From the NCBI RefSeq assembly GCF_000802965.1, contig NZ_JSAK01000046.1, positions 1 through 36,464 of the forward strand: DNA of 36,464 nt, written 5' to 3'. Shown here piece after piece: positions 23,501-31,122 of the stretch (the stretch's first letter is position 1; every line of letters begins with the position of its first letter). Origin of the DNA: Pseudomonas fluorescens. Lineage in GTDB: Bacteria; Pseudomonadota; Gammaproteobacteria; Pseudomonadales; Pseudomonadaceae. Position numbers and translations under genes: made by a program. The notes below the pieces were generated by a model. The model was not told the origin of the DNA and ran no database searches. It was given only the letters and a program-made list of their open reading frames with translations.

Positions 23501-25538
23501 ATTGATTCGCCAACACACCTTGCGCCGCGATGCCTTGCGCGTATTGCTGGCTGAACACCCCAATTACAAACCCACCTTTGATCCGACAGTGATGCGCCTG
23601 CTCGGTGGCGGTGATGGCCATCGTCTGATGCCGAAGAATACGCCAACCCTGCAAGCCCGAGCCCAAACCCTGTTCCCGCATTTAACGGGCGAGGAACTTG
23701 AAGCTTTCGTCTTGCGCTTGCAGCAACACCCAAGCGGCCCTCGGGCAGAGTTGAGTCGTCTTATTGCCGACCACCAGCAACTTGTCGAAACGCTGTCGCC
23801 CTGGACTGATGAAATCCCGTTATTCATTCCCGACACTGAAATCAGGGTCACCCCCGAGCAATTCGCAACCCAGAAGCAAACCCGCCAGCAATTCGTGATC
23901 GATCTGCTGGACTGTTGGCGACAGCAATGGACCCTTCCCGAATCCATACTGGAAACGGTCGATCTCACTTTCTTCCGACCAATTATCGGGGAGTTGCCAT
24001 CGTTGAGCGCCGACTTCAGCGCAGTCACCCTAGTGACACTGGATGGCAGTAGTGCGACGCGGGGCATTCACGAATTCCTGCGCAATTTTTCCGGTTTGCG
24101 CGCCCTCACATTACGCAATTTCAACTTGGGCGAACTTCCGGACCTGCTCAACTCACCGCAAATAAAGTCGCTGATTCTCAGCGACTGTTCAATTACCCTC
24201 AGCCCCGAAAACCAGACCACACTCGCAGGACTGCATCAGCTGACGACACTGGATCTGTACAAGAACCTGTTGGGGCAGGCGCCCGATGTGGAAAGCATGC
24301 CCGATCTGAACTACATCGATATGTCGCACACCGGCATTACCAATCTGCCACGCGGCTTGCTGACGCGTCCGCGCCTGCGCACTGCCCTGCTAAACGACAA
24401 TCTGATCGAGGAATTGCCTCCAACGCTGTTCACGCTGCAACGCAGCACTCAGGAAGGCATCGACTTGGGCAGCAATCCTCTTTCTACAGCCAGTCGCGAG
24501 CACCTAAAGCAGCACTTCCAACAGACTTATCAAGACTTCGGGATTTTCGCCGCCGAGTCAGATATTCATCGTGTGCAAGCGTTGTACCCGGCGATGGATC
24601 AGGAAATCGCGAGCAGATTCGTTTATCTACTGCCCGGTACTTTGAGCGAGGGCCGAATCGTGCTGAGTCACCTTGAAGCCGAGCTCGTGACCCTCGAAAG
24701 CGATCTGTCTGCCTGGACCGCCGACGTCCCCGCCGTACACCCGCAAAGCAACCAACCGTTCAATGCACAGCAACTGCTAATCGAACACTCGACCCGGGAC
24801 GAATTCAGGCAGCTTGTGTTGCGCTGCTGGCGTCGAGAAAGCGAACTGGATGACTTCAACGACTTGATGCAGCCGACCTTTGATTTGAGCCTGGACACCT
24901 TGATTACCGGTGATCTGCCAACCTTGAGCGCTGACTTCAGCCACGTCTCGACGGTTTATCTGAACAGTCAATCCGGACTCACCACAGGTGTCACACGGTT
25001 TCTGGAACGCTTCCCGAAACTCAAGACCATCAGCATTCGCGACTTCCCCCTCGGCGATATTCCGGAGTCGATTTTCCGCATGGGCGACCTGACCTCGCTC
25101 AATTTCGCCGATTGCAACATCACCCTGACTGCGCAGACTGCCTCGAACCTGGCCGAAATGACGCGCCTTAACTTCCTGGATCTGAGCAACAACCCATTGG
25201 GGCTCTCACCGGACATCAGCCAGATGACCGAACTGGCCACTTTGCAGCTGGATAACTGCGGCCTCACCGAGCTACCTTCCGGATTGTTGCATCTCACCAG
25301 CTTGGTAACAGCGGATCTGAGCGGCAATGCCATCACCGCGATACCCCATGACATTTTGGAGCTGCCAACGGAAATCGCCGAAAGCATCGACCTGCGCGGC
25401 AATCCGCTATCCGAAGAGAGTGTGCAAATCCTGATCGCCTATTTCAGGCGGACCAACATCGACTTTGGCGTGGAAGCTGTGATCGAACGAGCAGAAATGG
25501 AGGTCTCGACATCTGAGGATTCCGCCCCCGACGAGTAA
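20514..25538 (+). CDS. Large DUF6543 (dermonecrotic-toxin-like) LRR protein without NEL domain
   Basis: The protein has 1674 residues if started at MNTQHTDIASDAF. The frame is open up to 20127, but that part overlaps aruC. The N-terminal HYQHLINVIPSWLRQATPHRREALR (about 18-42) and the following ~400 residues match the DUF6543 region found in large Pseudomonas LRR/NEL proteins, as I recall it. Two hydrophobic stretches (about 434-470, SFVLNIAAFIALPFVPYLGEL; 498-520, LGAFAVGGAIAAGELRAIL) could insert in a membrane. The LPGW...LRLEIR...RKVLVLTEEGAYQPFD block follows at about 900-965. The C-terminal third is two copies of a 304-residue module (from 1049 and 1353), each a helical part plus five to six leucine-rich repeats. 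No signal peptide is present. The family normally ends in a NEL E3 ubiquitin ligase domain with a Cys-x-Asp motif; here the frame stops right after the second LRR block, so that domain is absent. It may be an effector, toxin or adhesion-like protein. Its 3' end lies 15 bp from argR (convergent). The start is uncertain, since no good ribosome binding site is seen. Confidence 0.8.
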   Translation: MNTQHTDIASDAFRPDAHYQHLINVIPSWLRQATPHRREALRNSRPGMPAGLKDAPPHQHAELGKLIARQVTSQNQVDQMMAKLQSPADFAESLLEPALKTRFGLELDPRKTFLHLYIPDHIPWLRLKSGAARTWTVSLVDAALHNFESAETEADAYEPASTYITPPAANGQFDTLPQILEKMPITAFTSLCRELDIGQRYKEYLEDNLGISNPVAAAIVKSKIHASQKAALTAALHMAQMQKLLGSDAHQLILGLLDNLPNLRLHGQPWGCHELTLMNFPLTGIVVFSADLERAKEVSRVVAYIPDDPEHPIKEYPSSAAFAEELGQRLRAPEYQQFFSRFINHEDLGRFFAQLNNELSSVTWQPVPPGDPRPTWREQPNERPNLRIVATPVQRQLLTYFFQSRLNKILNDARVIAVSTATVDQKARWALWDSFTEIASFVLNIAAFIALPFVPYLGELMLAYMAYHLLDETFESIVDWAEGHTIEAFEHFMRMVESALQLGAFAVGGAIAAGELRAILPREIVQFIDRFSSVKRPNGDTRYWKPDLTAYEQPVTLPVDSKPDSLGLHKHQDKTLLPLEGKHYAVSEDSVIGEHRIDHPSRPEAYKPQLKHNGAGAWQTELDQPLSWDQATVLRRIGPDMQRFSESERERILAISGCHEDVLRKMHVNGGQVPPLLADTLKRFKIDQDIQTFIQQIGSELPENHLKADPVLQLELLNENGYWPTNKGLRLTDGRAQTLWQSPAPDVPVLPIDATRLNDGDLLKTFLMALSDTEIKTLMGEEFGLPSPPIESRTRSLRRTLADIAERKRQVLFDQRYRTLERGASGAVQTLMDAETGLPTSVAEALMGMANDAELQLLKRGTVSPRLEDLSQEAGLQVRITRAYEGLELPSATANLDSDRLALHTLENLPGWTGQLRLEIRHYSYEGRLLDSLGTVDAPVRKVLVLTEEGAYQPFDNTGEELSDSNSLYHSLLQAMPDSERIALNIHIGESARLQQLIRQHTLRRDALRVLLAEHPNYKPTFDPTVMRLLGGGDGHRLMPKNTPTLQARAQTLFPHLTGEELEAFVLRLQQHPSGPRAELSRLIADHQQLVETLSPWTDEIPLFIPDTEIRVTPEQFATQKQTRQQFVIDLLDCWRQQWTLPESILETVDLTFFRPIIGELPSLSADFSAVTLVTLDGSSATRGIHEFLRNFSGLRALTLRNFNLGELPDLLNSPQIKSLILSDCSITLSPENQTTLAGLHQLTTLDLYKNLLGQAPDVESMPDLNYIDMSHTGITNLPRGLLTRPRLRTALLNDNLIEELPPTLFTLQRSTQEGIDLGSNPLSTASREHLKQHFQQTYQDFGIFAAESDIHRVQALYPAMDQEIASRFVYLLPGTLSEGRIVLSHLEAELVTLESDLSAWTADVPAVHPQSNQPFNAQQLLIEHSTRDEFRQLVLRCWRRESELDDFNDLMQPTFDLSLDTLITGDLPTLSADFSHVSTVYLNSQSGLTTGVTRFLERFPKLKTISIRDFPLGDIPESIFRMGDLTSLNFADCNITLTAQTASNLAEMTRLNFLDLSNNPLGLSPDISQMTELATLQLDNCGLTELPSGLLHLTSLVTADLSGNAITAIPHDILELPTEIAESIDLRGNPLSEESVQILIAYFRRTNIDFGVEAVIERAEMEVSTSEDSAPDE
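23658..25487 (+). repeat. Tandem duplication of a 304-residue LRR module within the large protein
   Basis: Copy 1 spans 23658-24569 and copy 2 24570-25487. Matching landmarks are RAQTLFPHL and RVQALYPAM, LSPWTDEIP and LSAWTADVP, ELPSLSADFSAVTLVTLDG and DLPTLSADFSHVSTVYLNS, LILSDCSITLSPENQTTLAGL and LNFADCNITLTAQTASNLAEM, and NPLSTASREHLKQHFQQTYQDFG and NPLSEESVQILIAYFRRTNIDFG. Identity is moderate, so the duplication is old. The protein ends just where a third copy would begin. Confidence 0.85.
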
Positions 25539-25553
25539 ACGGTCAGACGCGGA

Positions 25554-26534
25554 TCAACCGCGCTCCGACGGCACCGACGACAATTCGAACGGACTGCTGC
25601 TGCGCCGCTGGTTGCGATCTTCCCGCGGCGTGGCACCGAAGAAATTGCGGTAGGCGCTGGAGAAATGCGGCCCCGAGGAAAAGCCGCACGACAGGCCGAT
25701 CTGGATGATCGACTTGCTGGTTTGCATCAACATCTGCCGGGCCTTGTTCAGGCGCAGCTCCAGGTAATACTGGCTCGGCACACGGTTGAGGTATTGCTTG
25801 AAGATCCGCTCCAGCTGCCGGCGGGACACGCACACGTGCTGGGCGATTTCGTCGGTGGTCAGCGGTTCTTCGATGTTGGCTTCCATCAGCAACACCGCTT
25901 GGGTGAGCTTCGGATGGCTGGAACCGAGACGGTTCTGCAACGGAATGCGCTGACGTTCACCGCCCTCGCGGATGCGCTCGACCACCAATTCTTCAGACAC
26001 CGCTCCGGCCAGTTCGGCACCGTGATCACGGGCGAGCACCGCCAGCAGCAAGTCGAGCACCGACATGCCGCCACACGCCGTCAAACGATCGCGGTCCCAG
26101 TCGAACAAATGGCTGGTGGCGATGACTTTCGGGAAACGTTCGGCGAAATCGTCCTGCCAGCGCCAGTGCACGGCAGCGCGATAGCCGTCGAGCAAACCGA
26201 GTTGCGCCAACGGGTAGACACCGGCAGACAAACCGCCAATCACGCAACCGGCGCGCACCAGTTGCTTGAGCGCGCTACTCAGTGCTGGCGCCAAAGTGGT
26301 GGGTGGCTCGTCGGCGAGCAGGAACAATTTCTGAAAGTTTTCGAGCTTGCCGGTCCAGGGTTCACCGGGCAATTGCCAGGTGCTTTCGCTCGGCGCTTCG
26401 GCCTGCAGGAACGACAGTTCGTAAACCACGTCCGGATGCACACGCTGGGCAACGCGCAAGGCCTCCTCAGCCAGCGCAAGCGTCAGTGCTTTAGTGCTGG
26501 GCCAAATCAGGAAACCAATTCGATGGGCAGTCAT
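25554..26534 (-). CDS. argR: ArgR, AraC-family arginine regulator
   Basis: This 326-residue transcription factor starts MTAHRIGFLIWPSTKALTLALAEEALR. The N-terminal two thirds are a DJ-1/glutamine-amidotransferase-like domain (about 5-200) that senses arginine. The C-terminal 100 residues are an AraC/XylS double helix-turn-helix (EPLTTDEIAQHVCVSRRQLERIFKQYL and then QIGLSCGFSSGPHFSSAYRNFFG). This is the Pseudomonas type ArgR and is unrelated to E. coli ArgR. It activates aru and aot genes and represses arginine synthesis genes. The start is set at 26534; 28 more codons are open upstream but look unlike coding sequence. In P. aeruginosa it is the last gene of the aot operon; here 246 bp with a REPIN separate it from aotP. 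Confidence 0.94.
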   Translation of the reverse strand: MTAHRIGFLIWPSTKALTLALAEEALRVAQRVHPDVVYELSFLQAEAPSESTWQLPGEPWTGKLENFQKLFLLADEPPTTLAPALSSALKQLVRAGCVIGGLSAGVYPLAQLGLLDGYRAAVHWRWQDDFAERFPKVIATSHLFDWDRDRLTACGGMSVLDLLLAVLARDHGAELAGAVSEELVVERIREGGERQRIPLQNRLGSSHPKLTQAVLLMEANIEEPLTTDEIAQHVCVSRRQLERIFKQYLNRVPSQYYLELRLNKARQMLMQTSKSIIQIGLSCGFSSGPHFSSAYRNFFGATPREDRNQRRSSSPFELSSVPSERG

Positions 26535-26626
26535 GGCGGGCAATCCGAAACGAAGAACGGTGATGAAGGCATGGGCCAATGCTAGCCCGTAAATGAACGC
26601 AAATCTCAAAACCAACAAAGAACTCT

Positions 26627-26715
26627 TGTGGGAGCTGGCTTGCCAGCGATGGCGGTCTGTCTGTGCAAAAAATGCAAGCTGACCCTACGCTATCGCTGGC
26701 AAGCCAGCTCCCACA
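26627..26715. repeat. REP doublet (REPIN) between aotP and argR
   Basis: TGTGGGAGCTGGCTTGCCAG (26627 on) pairs perfectly with CTGGCAAGCCAGCTCCCACA (ending 26715), including the next CGAT/ATCG. It lies in the gap between aotP and argR and may weaken read-through into argR. Confidence 0.87.
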
Positions 26716-26780
26716 GGAATTGGGGGCCTGCCGCTAATTTGCGAAGCATGCACTATCACGGTGCACAACGGCAGTCTTGA

Positions 26781-27545
26781 TTACTTCAGGCTGCCGGACA
26801 GGAATTGCTGCAAGCGCTCGGATTGCGGGTTCACCAGCACTTCGCGCGGGTTGCCGCTTTCTTCGACCACACCTTTGTGCAGGAACACCAACTGGTTCGA
26901 CACTTCACGGGCGAAGCCCATTTCGTGGGTCACCACGACCATGGTCCGGCCTTCCTGGGCCAGGGCCTGCATGACCTTCAATACGTCGCCGACCAGTTCC
27001 GGGTCGAGGGCCGAGGTCGGTTCGTCGAACAGCATCACTTCCGGTTCCATCGCCAGCGCACGGGCAATCGCCACGCGCTGCTGTTCGCCGCCGGACATGT
27101 GCCCCGGGTAAGCATCTTTGCGATGGGCCACGCCGACCTTGTTCAGGTAGTGCTCGGCCTTTTCACGGGCCTCGGCCTTGGACACGCCCAGCACATGCAC
27201 CGGCGCTTCCATGATGTTTTCCAGCGCGGTCATGTGCGACCACAGGTTGAAATGCTGGAACACCATCGACAGGCGCGAACGCATGCGCTGCAACTGTTTC
27301 GGGTCCGCGGCTTTCATGGCGCCGTCCTTGTTCGCCACCAGCTTCAACTCTTCGTTGTTGAGCAGAATCCTGCCGGCGTGCGGCTGCTCCAGCAGGTTGA
27401 TGCAGCGCAGGAAGGTACTTTTGCCGGAGCCACTGGAGCCGATGATGCTGATCACATCGCCAGCCGCCGCTTTCAGGGACACGCCCTTGAGCACTTCGTG
27501 ACTGCCATAGCGTTTATGCAGGTCTTGGACTTCAAGTTTGTACAT
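26781..27545 (-). CDS. aotP: Arginine/ornithine ABC transporter ATP-binding protein
   Basis: The 254-residue ATPase subunit begins MYKLEVQDLHKRYGSHEVLKGVSL. Walker A GSSGSGKST (about 36-44), the Q-loop FQHFNLWSH (about 95-103), the signature MSGGEQQRVAIARALA (about 153-168) and Walker B VMLFDEPTSALDPE (about 174-187) with the H-loop VVTHEMGFA are all intact. It belongs to the polar amino-acid uptake class (HisP/ArtP-like) and powers AotQM with the binding protein AotJ. The start at 27545 is chosen as homologues have 254 residues; five further codons are open. It follows aotO by 27 nt in the aot operon. Confidence 0.95.
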   Translation of the reverse strand: MYKLEVQDLHKRYGSHEVLKGVSLKAAAGDVISIIGSSGSGKSTFLRCINLLEQPHAGRILLNNEELKLVANKDGAMKAADPKQLQRMRSRLSMVFQHFNLWSHMTALENIMEAPVHVLGVSKAEAREKAEHYLNKVGVAHRKDAYPGHMSGGEQQRVAIARALAMEPEVMLFDEPTSALDPELVGDVLKVMQALAQEGRTMVVVTHEMGFAREVSNQLVFLHKGVVEESGNPREVLVNPQSERLQQFLSGSLK

Positions 27546-27572
27546 GCGGTCGGTTCTCACAAAAACAGTCAG

Positions 27573-28685
27573 TCAGTCGTTGAGCAAGCGCCCGTGACGC
27601 AGCGCTTCGCGCCCCGCCACCTTGGCCAGCCAGAAACCGGGTTGGGCATAACGCAGCCGTTCAATGGCAAACAGCACCCCGGACGTACCAGCACACACCG
27701 TGCTGACCCGATCCGACAACGGATCGATCACTTCAAAAATCTCGTCACCTGCCTCAACCCATTCGCCGGGTTGACGCAGGAAACTCACCACGCCGGGATG
27801 CGGCGCGAACAGCAATTCGGTGCCTTCGAACGGCAGGCCTTCGCAAGCGTCCTGCGCAGGTTTGGGCCATTCACCGCTGATCAATCCCTGCTCGGCGAGG
27901 AACGCCAGAATGCCTTCGGCGTAGGCTTCGGTTTCAGCGCGACCGGTGTCGGCTTGACCACCCAATTCCAGGGTCGTCGCCAGACACGCCAGTGGAATCT
28001 GCGCGTCCGGGAACAGGCGCGACAGGCGCAACCACGGCAGCGAACAGGCCTCGTCGAAGGAGCTGCCGCCGGAGTCTTCCGCCAGCAAGCCAACCCGCAC
28101 ATTCAAGTGTGCAGCCAATGAGCGCCACTGCGGCCAGTGCTGCGGCAAGGCGTACATGTGCAGCGCCGCTTCGGCATCGCAATGCAGGTCCAGCACCACA
28201 TCGGCGGTGCAGGCATGGCTGAGCAAGATGCGTTGCATGCCCTGCAACTGGCTGCTGGCCGGAGGCAGTGCGGCCAGATGATCGGCCATCGCCTGACGGA
28301 TCAACTGGATATTGGCGTGTGGATCATCGCCGAGGCTTTCGGCCAACGCAGACGCAACCGGCGCGCTCAGCTCAACGAAATCGCGATTGAAATTCTTGCC
28401 GCTGCCGGCCTCGAAACGCCCTTGATGATTGCCCTGAAGCAGTTGACCGAGGCCCAGTGGATTAGCCACCGGCACCAGTTCGATCACGCCGTTCAACAGG
28501 CCTTGGGTTTCGAGTTCGGCCAGACGCTTTTTCAGCGCCCAAGCCGTGCGCATGCCCGGCAGTTCATCGGCGTGCAAACTGGCCTGGATGTAGGCCTTGC
28601 GCTCGCCACTGCCGAAGCGAAACACCGAAATCTGGCGTTCGCTGCCCAGGTGGCTCCACGGCAATGAATGATCGATGCGTTCCAT
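27573..28685 (-). CDS. aotO: AotO, succinylglutamate desuccinylase/aspartoacylase-family protein
   Basis: The protein has 370 residues. The first two thirds are a zinc acylase/carboxypeptidase fold of the AstE/ASPA group: His38 and Glu41 in ASLHADELPGM and a second His in VVLDLHCDAEA. The last 90 residues (FAPHPGVVSFLRQPGEWVEAGDEIFEVIDPLSDR) are a barrel-sandwich-like domain, as in related acylases. It is encoded inside the arginine transporter operon one base after aotM (TGATATG). In P. aeruginosa aotO is reported not to be needed for uptake, and its substrate is unknown. Metal ligands are kept, so it is probably an active hydrolase of an N-acyl amino acid. Confidence 0.88.
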   Translation of the reverse strand: MERIDHSLPWSHLGSERQISVFRFGSGERKAYIQASLHADELPGMRTAWALKKRLAELETQGLLNGVIELVPVANPLGLGQLLQGNHQGRFEAGSGKNFNRDFVELSAPVASALAESLGDDPHANIQLIRQAMADHLAALPPASSQLQGMQRILLSHACTADVVLDLHCDAEAALHMYALPQHWPQWRSLAAHLNVRVGLLAEDSGGSSFDEACSLPWLRLSRLFPDAQIPLACLATTLELGGQADTGRAETEAYAEGILAFLAEQGLISGEWPKPAQDACEGLPFEGTELLFAPHPGVVSFLRQPGEWVEAGDEIFEVIDPLSDRVSTVCAGTSGVLFAIERLRYAQPGFWLAKVAGREALRHGRLLND

Positions 28686-28686
28686 A

Positions 28687-29385
28687 TCAGTGCTTCCGCG
28701 GGGCCAGGTAGCCCAACCAACGGCGCTCGGCCAGTTTGAACAGCTTCACCAGGATGAAGGTCAGGCACAGGTAGAACACGCCGGCGGTGATGTACGCCTC
28801 GAACGGCAGGTAAAACTGGGCGTTGACCGTGCGCGCGGCACCGGTGATGTCGATCAGGGTCACGATGGAAGCCAGACTGGTGGTCTGCAGCATCATGATC
28901 ACTTCGTTGCTGTACTGCGGCAGCGCACGACGCAGGGCCGACGGCAGGAGGATGCGCTTGTACATCTTGTACCGCGACATGCCCATTGCCTTGGCCGCTT
29001 CGATCTCACCGTTCGGCGTGGCGCGCAGGCTGCCGGCAATGATTTCGGCGGTGTAGGCGCTGGTGTTGATGGCGAATGCCAGGCACGCACAGAACGTTGC
29101 GCTGGACAGCCACGGCCAGAGGAAGCTTTCGCGTACCGCTTCGAACTGCGCCAGACCGTAGTAGATCAGGAACAGCTGCACCAGCATCGGCGTGCCACGA
29201 ATGACGTAGGTGTAGAGCCAGGCCGACATGTTGACGACCGGGTTCTTCGAGACGCGCATCAAGCCCAACGGCAACGCACACAGCAGGCCGAAAAACAGCG
29301 ACAGCGCGAGCAATTTGAGGGTGGTCACCAGGCCGCCCAAGTACAGGGGCATGGCCTCCCAAATGACGTTGTAGTCGAAGATCAT
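28687..29385 (-). CDS. aotM: Arginine/ornithine ABC transporter permease
   Basis: The 232-residue inner-membrane permease of the His/Glu/Gln/Arg family begins MIFDYNVIWEAMPLYLGGLVTTLKLLALSLFFG and has about five membrane helices. The typical loop ANTSAYTAEIIAGSLRATPNGEIEAAKAMGMS-type sequence (EAA motif, about 105-150) binds the ATPase. YTYVIRGTPMLVQLFLIYYG is the other family hallmark. Its ATG overlaps the aotQ stop (ATGA), giving translational coupling. It pairs with AotQ as a heterodimer. Confidence 0.94.
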   Translation of the reverse strand: MIFDYNVIWEAMPLYLGGLVTTLKLLALSLFFGLLCALPLGLMRVSKNPVVNMSAWLYTYVIRGTPMLVQLFLIYYGLAQFEAVRESFLWPWLSSATFCACLAFAINTSAYTAEIIAGSLRATPNGEIEAAKAMGMSRYKMYKRILLPSALRRALPQYSNEVIMMLQTTSLASIVTLIDITGAARTVNAQFYLPFEAYITAGVFYLCLTFILVKLFKLAERRWLGYLAPRKH

Positions 29386-30071
29386 AGATCAGCCGCCCTT
29401 ACGCCTACCGAGTAGCGCTTCTCAAGGTGACGCAATGCCAGCAACGAGACACTGGTGATCACCAGGTACATCGCCGCCACTGCGAGGAAGAAGGTGAAAG
29501 GCTCGCGGGTAGCATCTGCCGCCTGCTTGGCCTTGAACATCATGTCTTGCAGACCCACCACCGAAATCAGCGCAGTGGCCTTGGTCAAGACCAGCCAGTT
29601 ATTGGTGAAGCCCGGAATCGCCAGGCGAATCATCTGCGGCACCAACACCCGGAAGAACACCTGAAAACTGCTCATGCCGTAAGCCATGCCGGCTTCAGCC
29701 TGACCCTTGGGGATCGCCATGAACGCGCCACGGAAGGTTTCCGAGAGGTACGCTCCGAAGATGAAACCCAGGGTGCCAATACCGGCGGCCAACGGGTTCA
29801 GGTCAATGTAATCGTCGAAACCGAGCAGCGGCGCGACGCGGTTGAGCAAGTCCTGACCACCGTAGAAAATCAGCAGGATCAGCACCAGGTCGGGAATCCC
29901 GCGGATCACCGTGGAATACAGATCGCCCAGCCACGCCAGCCAACGCACCGGCGACAGACGCAGCGCCACGCCGATCAGGCCCAGGACGATGGCGAGGGCC
30001 ATGGACGACAAGGCGAGCTGAAGCGTCAGCCAAGCGCCATCGAGGATGACAGCCCCGTAGCCTTTCAACAT
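29382..30071 (-). CDS. aotQ: Arginine/ornithine ABC transporter permease
   Basis: The 229-residue second permease begins MLKGYGAVILDGAWLTLQLALSSMALAIVLGLIGV. It has the RGIPDLVLILLIFYGGQ motif (about 54-70) and the EAA loop GAFMAIPKGQAEAGMAYGMS (about 131-150), with five or so membrane helices. It lies between aotJ and aotM; the stop overlaps the aotM start by 4 nt. A terminator-like hairpin separates it from aotJ, so it should be made in smaller amounts than the binding protein. GAGGACC lies about 7 nt before the ATG. Confidence 0.94.
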   Translation of the reverse strand: MLKGYGAVILDGAWLTLQLALSSMALAIVLGLIGVALRLSPVRWLAWLGDLYSTVIRGIPDLVLILLIFYGGQDLLNRVAPLLGFDDYIDLNPLAAGIGTLGFIFGAYLSETFRGAFMAIPKGQAEAGMAYGMSSFQVFFRVLVPQMIRLAIPGFTNNWLVLTKATALISVVGLQDMMFKAKQAADATREPFTFFLAVAAMYLVITSVSLLALRHLEKRYSVGVRAADL

Positions 30072-30097
30072 GATTCAGGTCCTCGAAAGTTGGGATG

Positions 30098-30141
30098 AAA
30101 AAATGGCGCAAACCTCAGAGATTCTGTTGCTTGCGCCATTT
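30098..30141 (-). terminator. Terminator/attenuator between aotJ and aotQ
   Basis: On the minus strand an 11-bp perfect stem pairs AAATGGCGCAA (30141-30131) with TTGCGCCATTT (30111-30101), with a 19-nt loop, and runs into six T (30103-30098). It starts 22 nt after the aotJ stop and ends 26 nt before aotQ. It probably allows partial read-through, giving more AotJ than permease. Confidence 0.8.
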
Positions 30142-30163
30142 CGGACTGTTCGTTGCGACGTGT

Positions 30164-30937
30164 TTACTTGCCGTAAATGTCGAAGTCGAAGTACTTGTCC
30201 TGGATTTGCTTGTACTTGCCGTTTTCGCGAATGGCAGTGATCGCGGTGTTGATCTTGTCTTTCAGCGCGTCACCCTTGCGAACCGCGATACCCACGCCGT
30301 CGCCGAAGTATTTGACGTCGGTGAATGCCGGGCCAACGAAGGCGAAGCCTTTACCGGCGTCGGTTTTCAGGAAGCCGTCATTCAACAGGGTAGCGTCTGC
30401 CACGGTACCGTCGAGGCGACCGGCGGACACGTCGAGGTAAATTTCGTTCTGCGAACCGTATGGCTTGATCTCGGCACCCAGCGGGGCCAGGACTTCGCGG
30501 GCGAAACGCTCGTGGATCGAACCACGTTGCACGCCGATGTTCTTGCCCTTGAGCTCGGTCAGGCCCTCGCTGACCTGCGTGCCTTCCTTCATGACCAGGC
30601 GAGCCGGGGTGTTGTAGTACTTGTTGGTGAAGTCCACGGATTTCTTGCGGTCTTCAGTGATCGACATGGACGACAGGATCGCGTCGATCTTGCGCACTTT
30701 GAGTGCCGGGATCAGACCGTCGAACTCTTGCTCGACCCACACGCACTTGACCTTCATCTCTTCGCACAGGGCGTTGCCGATGTCGTAGTCGAAACCAACG
30801 ATGCTGCCGTCCGGCGCTTTGGAAGCGAACGGAGGGTAAGCCGCTTCGATACCAATTTTCAGAGGCTTTTCATCGGCGAAGGTTGGCAGGGACAGCACGG
30901 ACAGTGCCAGGGCGCCAAGCAGCACGAGTTTCTTCAT
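30164..30937 (-). CDS. aotJ: Arginine/ornithine periplasmic binding protein
   Basis: The 257-residue solute-binding protein of family 3 has signal peptide MKKLVLLGALALSVLSLPTFA with a cut before DEKPLKIG. The family signature GFDYDIGNALCEEMKVKCVWVEQEFDGLIPALKVRKIDAILSSMSIT (about 52-96) and the late LDGTVADATLLNDGFLK hinge region are present. It delivers arginine/ornithine to AotQMP. The start at 30937 has GGAG 8 nt upstream; the frame is open 48 codons further, but that part has no signal peptide sense. It is the first gene of the aot operon and is followed by the attenuator hairpin. Confidence 0.95.
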   Translation of the reverse strand: MKKLVLLGALALSVLSLPTFADEKPLKIGIEAAYPPFASKAPDGSIVGFDYDIGNALCEEMKVKCVWVEQEFDGLIPALKVRKIDAILSSMSITEDRKKSVDFTNKYYNTPARLVMKEGTQVSEGLTELKGKNIGVQRGSIHERFAREVLAPLGAEIKPYGSQNEIYLDVSAGRLDGTVADATLLNDGFLKTDAGKGFAFVGPAFTDVKYFGDGVGIAVRKGDALKDKINTAITAIRENGKYKQIQDKYFDFDIYGK

Positions 30938-31106
30938 CTTGGGACTCCATCGGTAAAGGGCTGAAACGGCAGAGTGAGCGATAGCCCAATATGCGAATGA
31001 GTGGAACCGGAAAGCGTTGCTGCGTCTTACGTCGCGTGTGCGAAATTTCAACACAGGCAACGACGAGCGAGTGATCGGCATTCTAACGACAGGCCCGAAG
31101 CCGATA

Positions 31107-31122
31107 TTTCTTCAATGCGACA
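31107..31122 (-). promoter_or_regulatory. ArgR-type half-site upstream of aotJ
   Basis: On the minus strand TGTCGCATTGAAGAAA fits TGTCGC-N8-AA without mismatch, 170 bp upstream of the aotJ ATG. A partial second TGTCGT lies 31 bp downstream of it. In P. aeruginosa the aot operon is known to be induced by arginine through ArgR. Confidence 0.45.
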
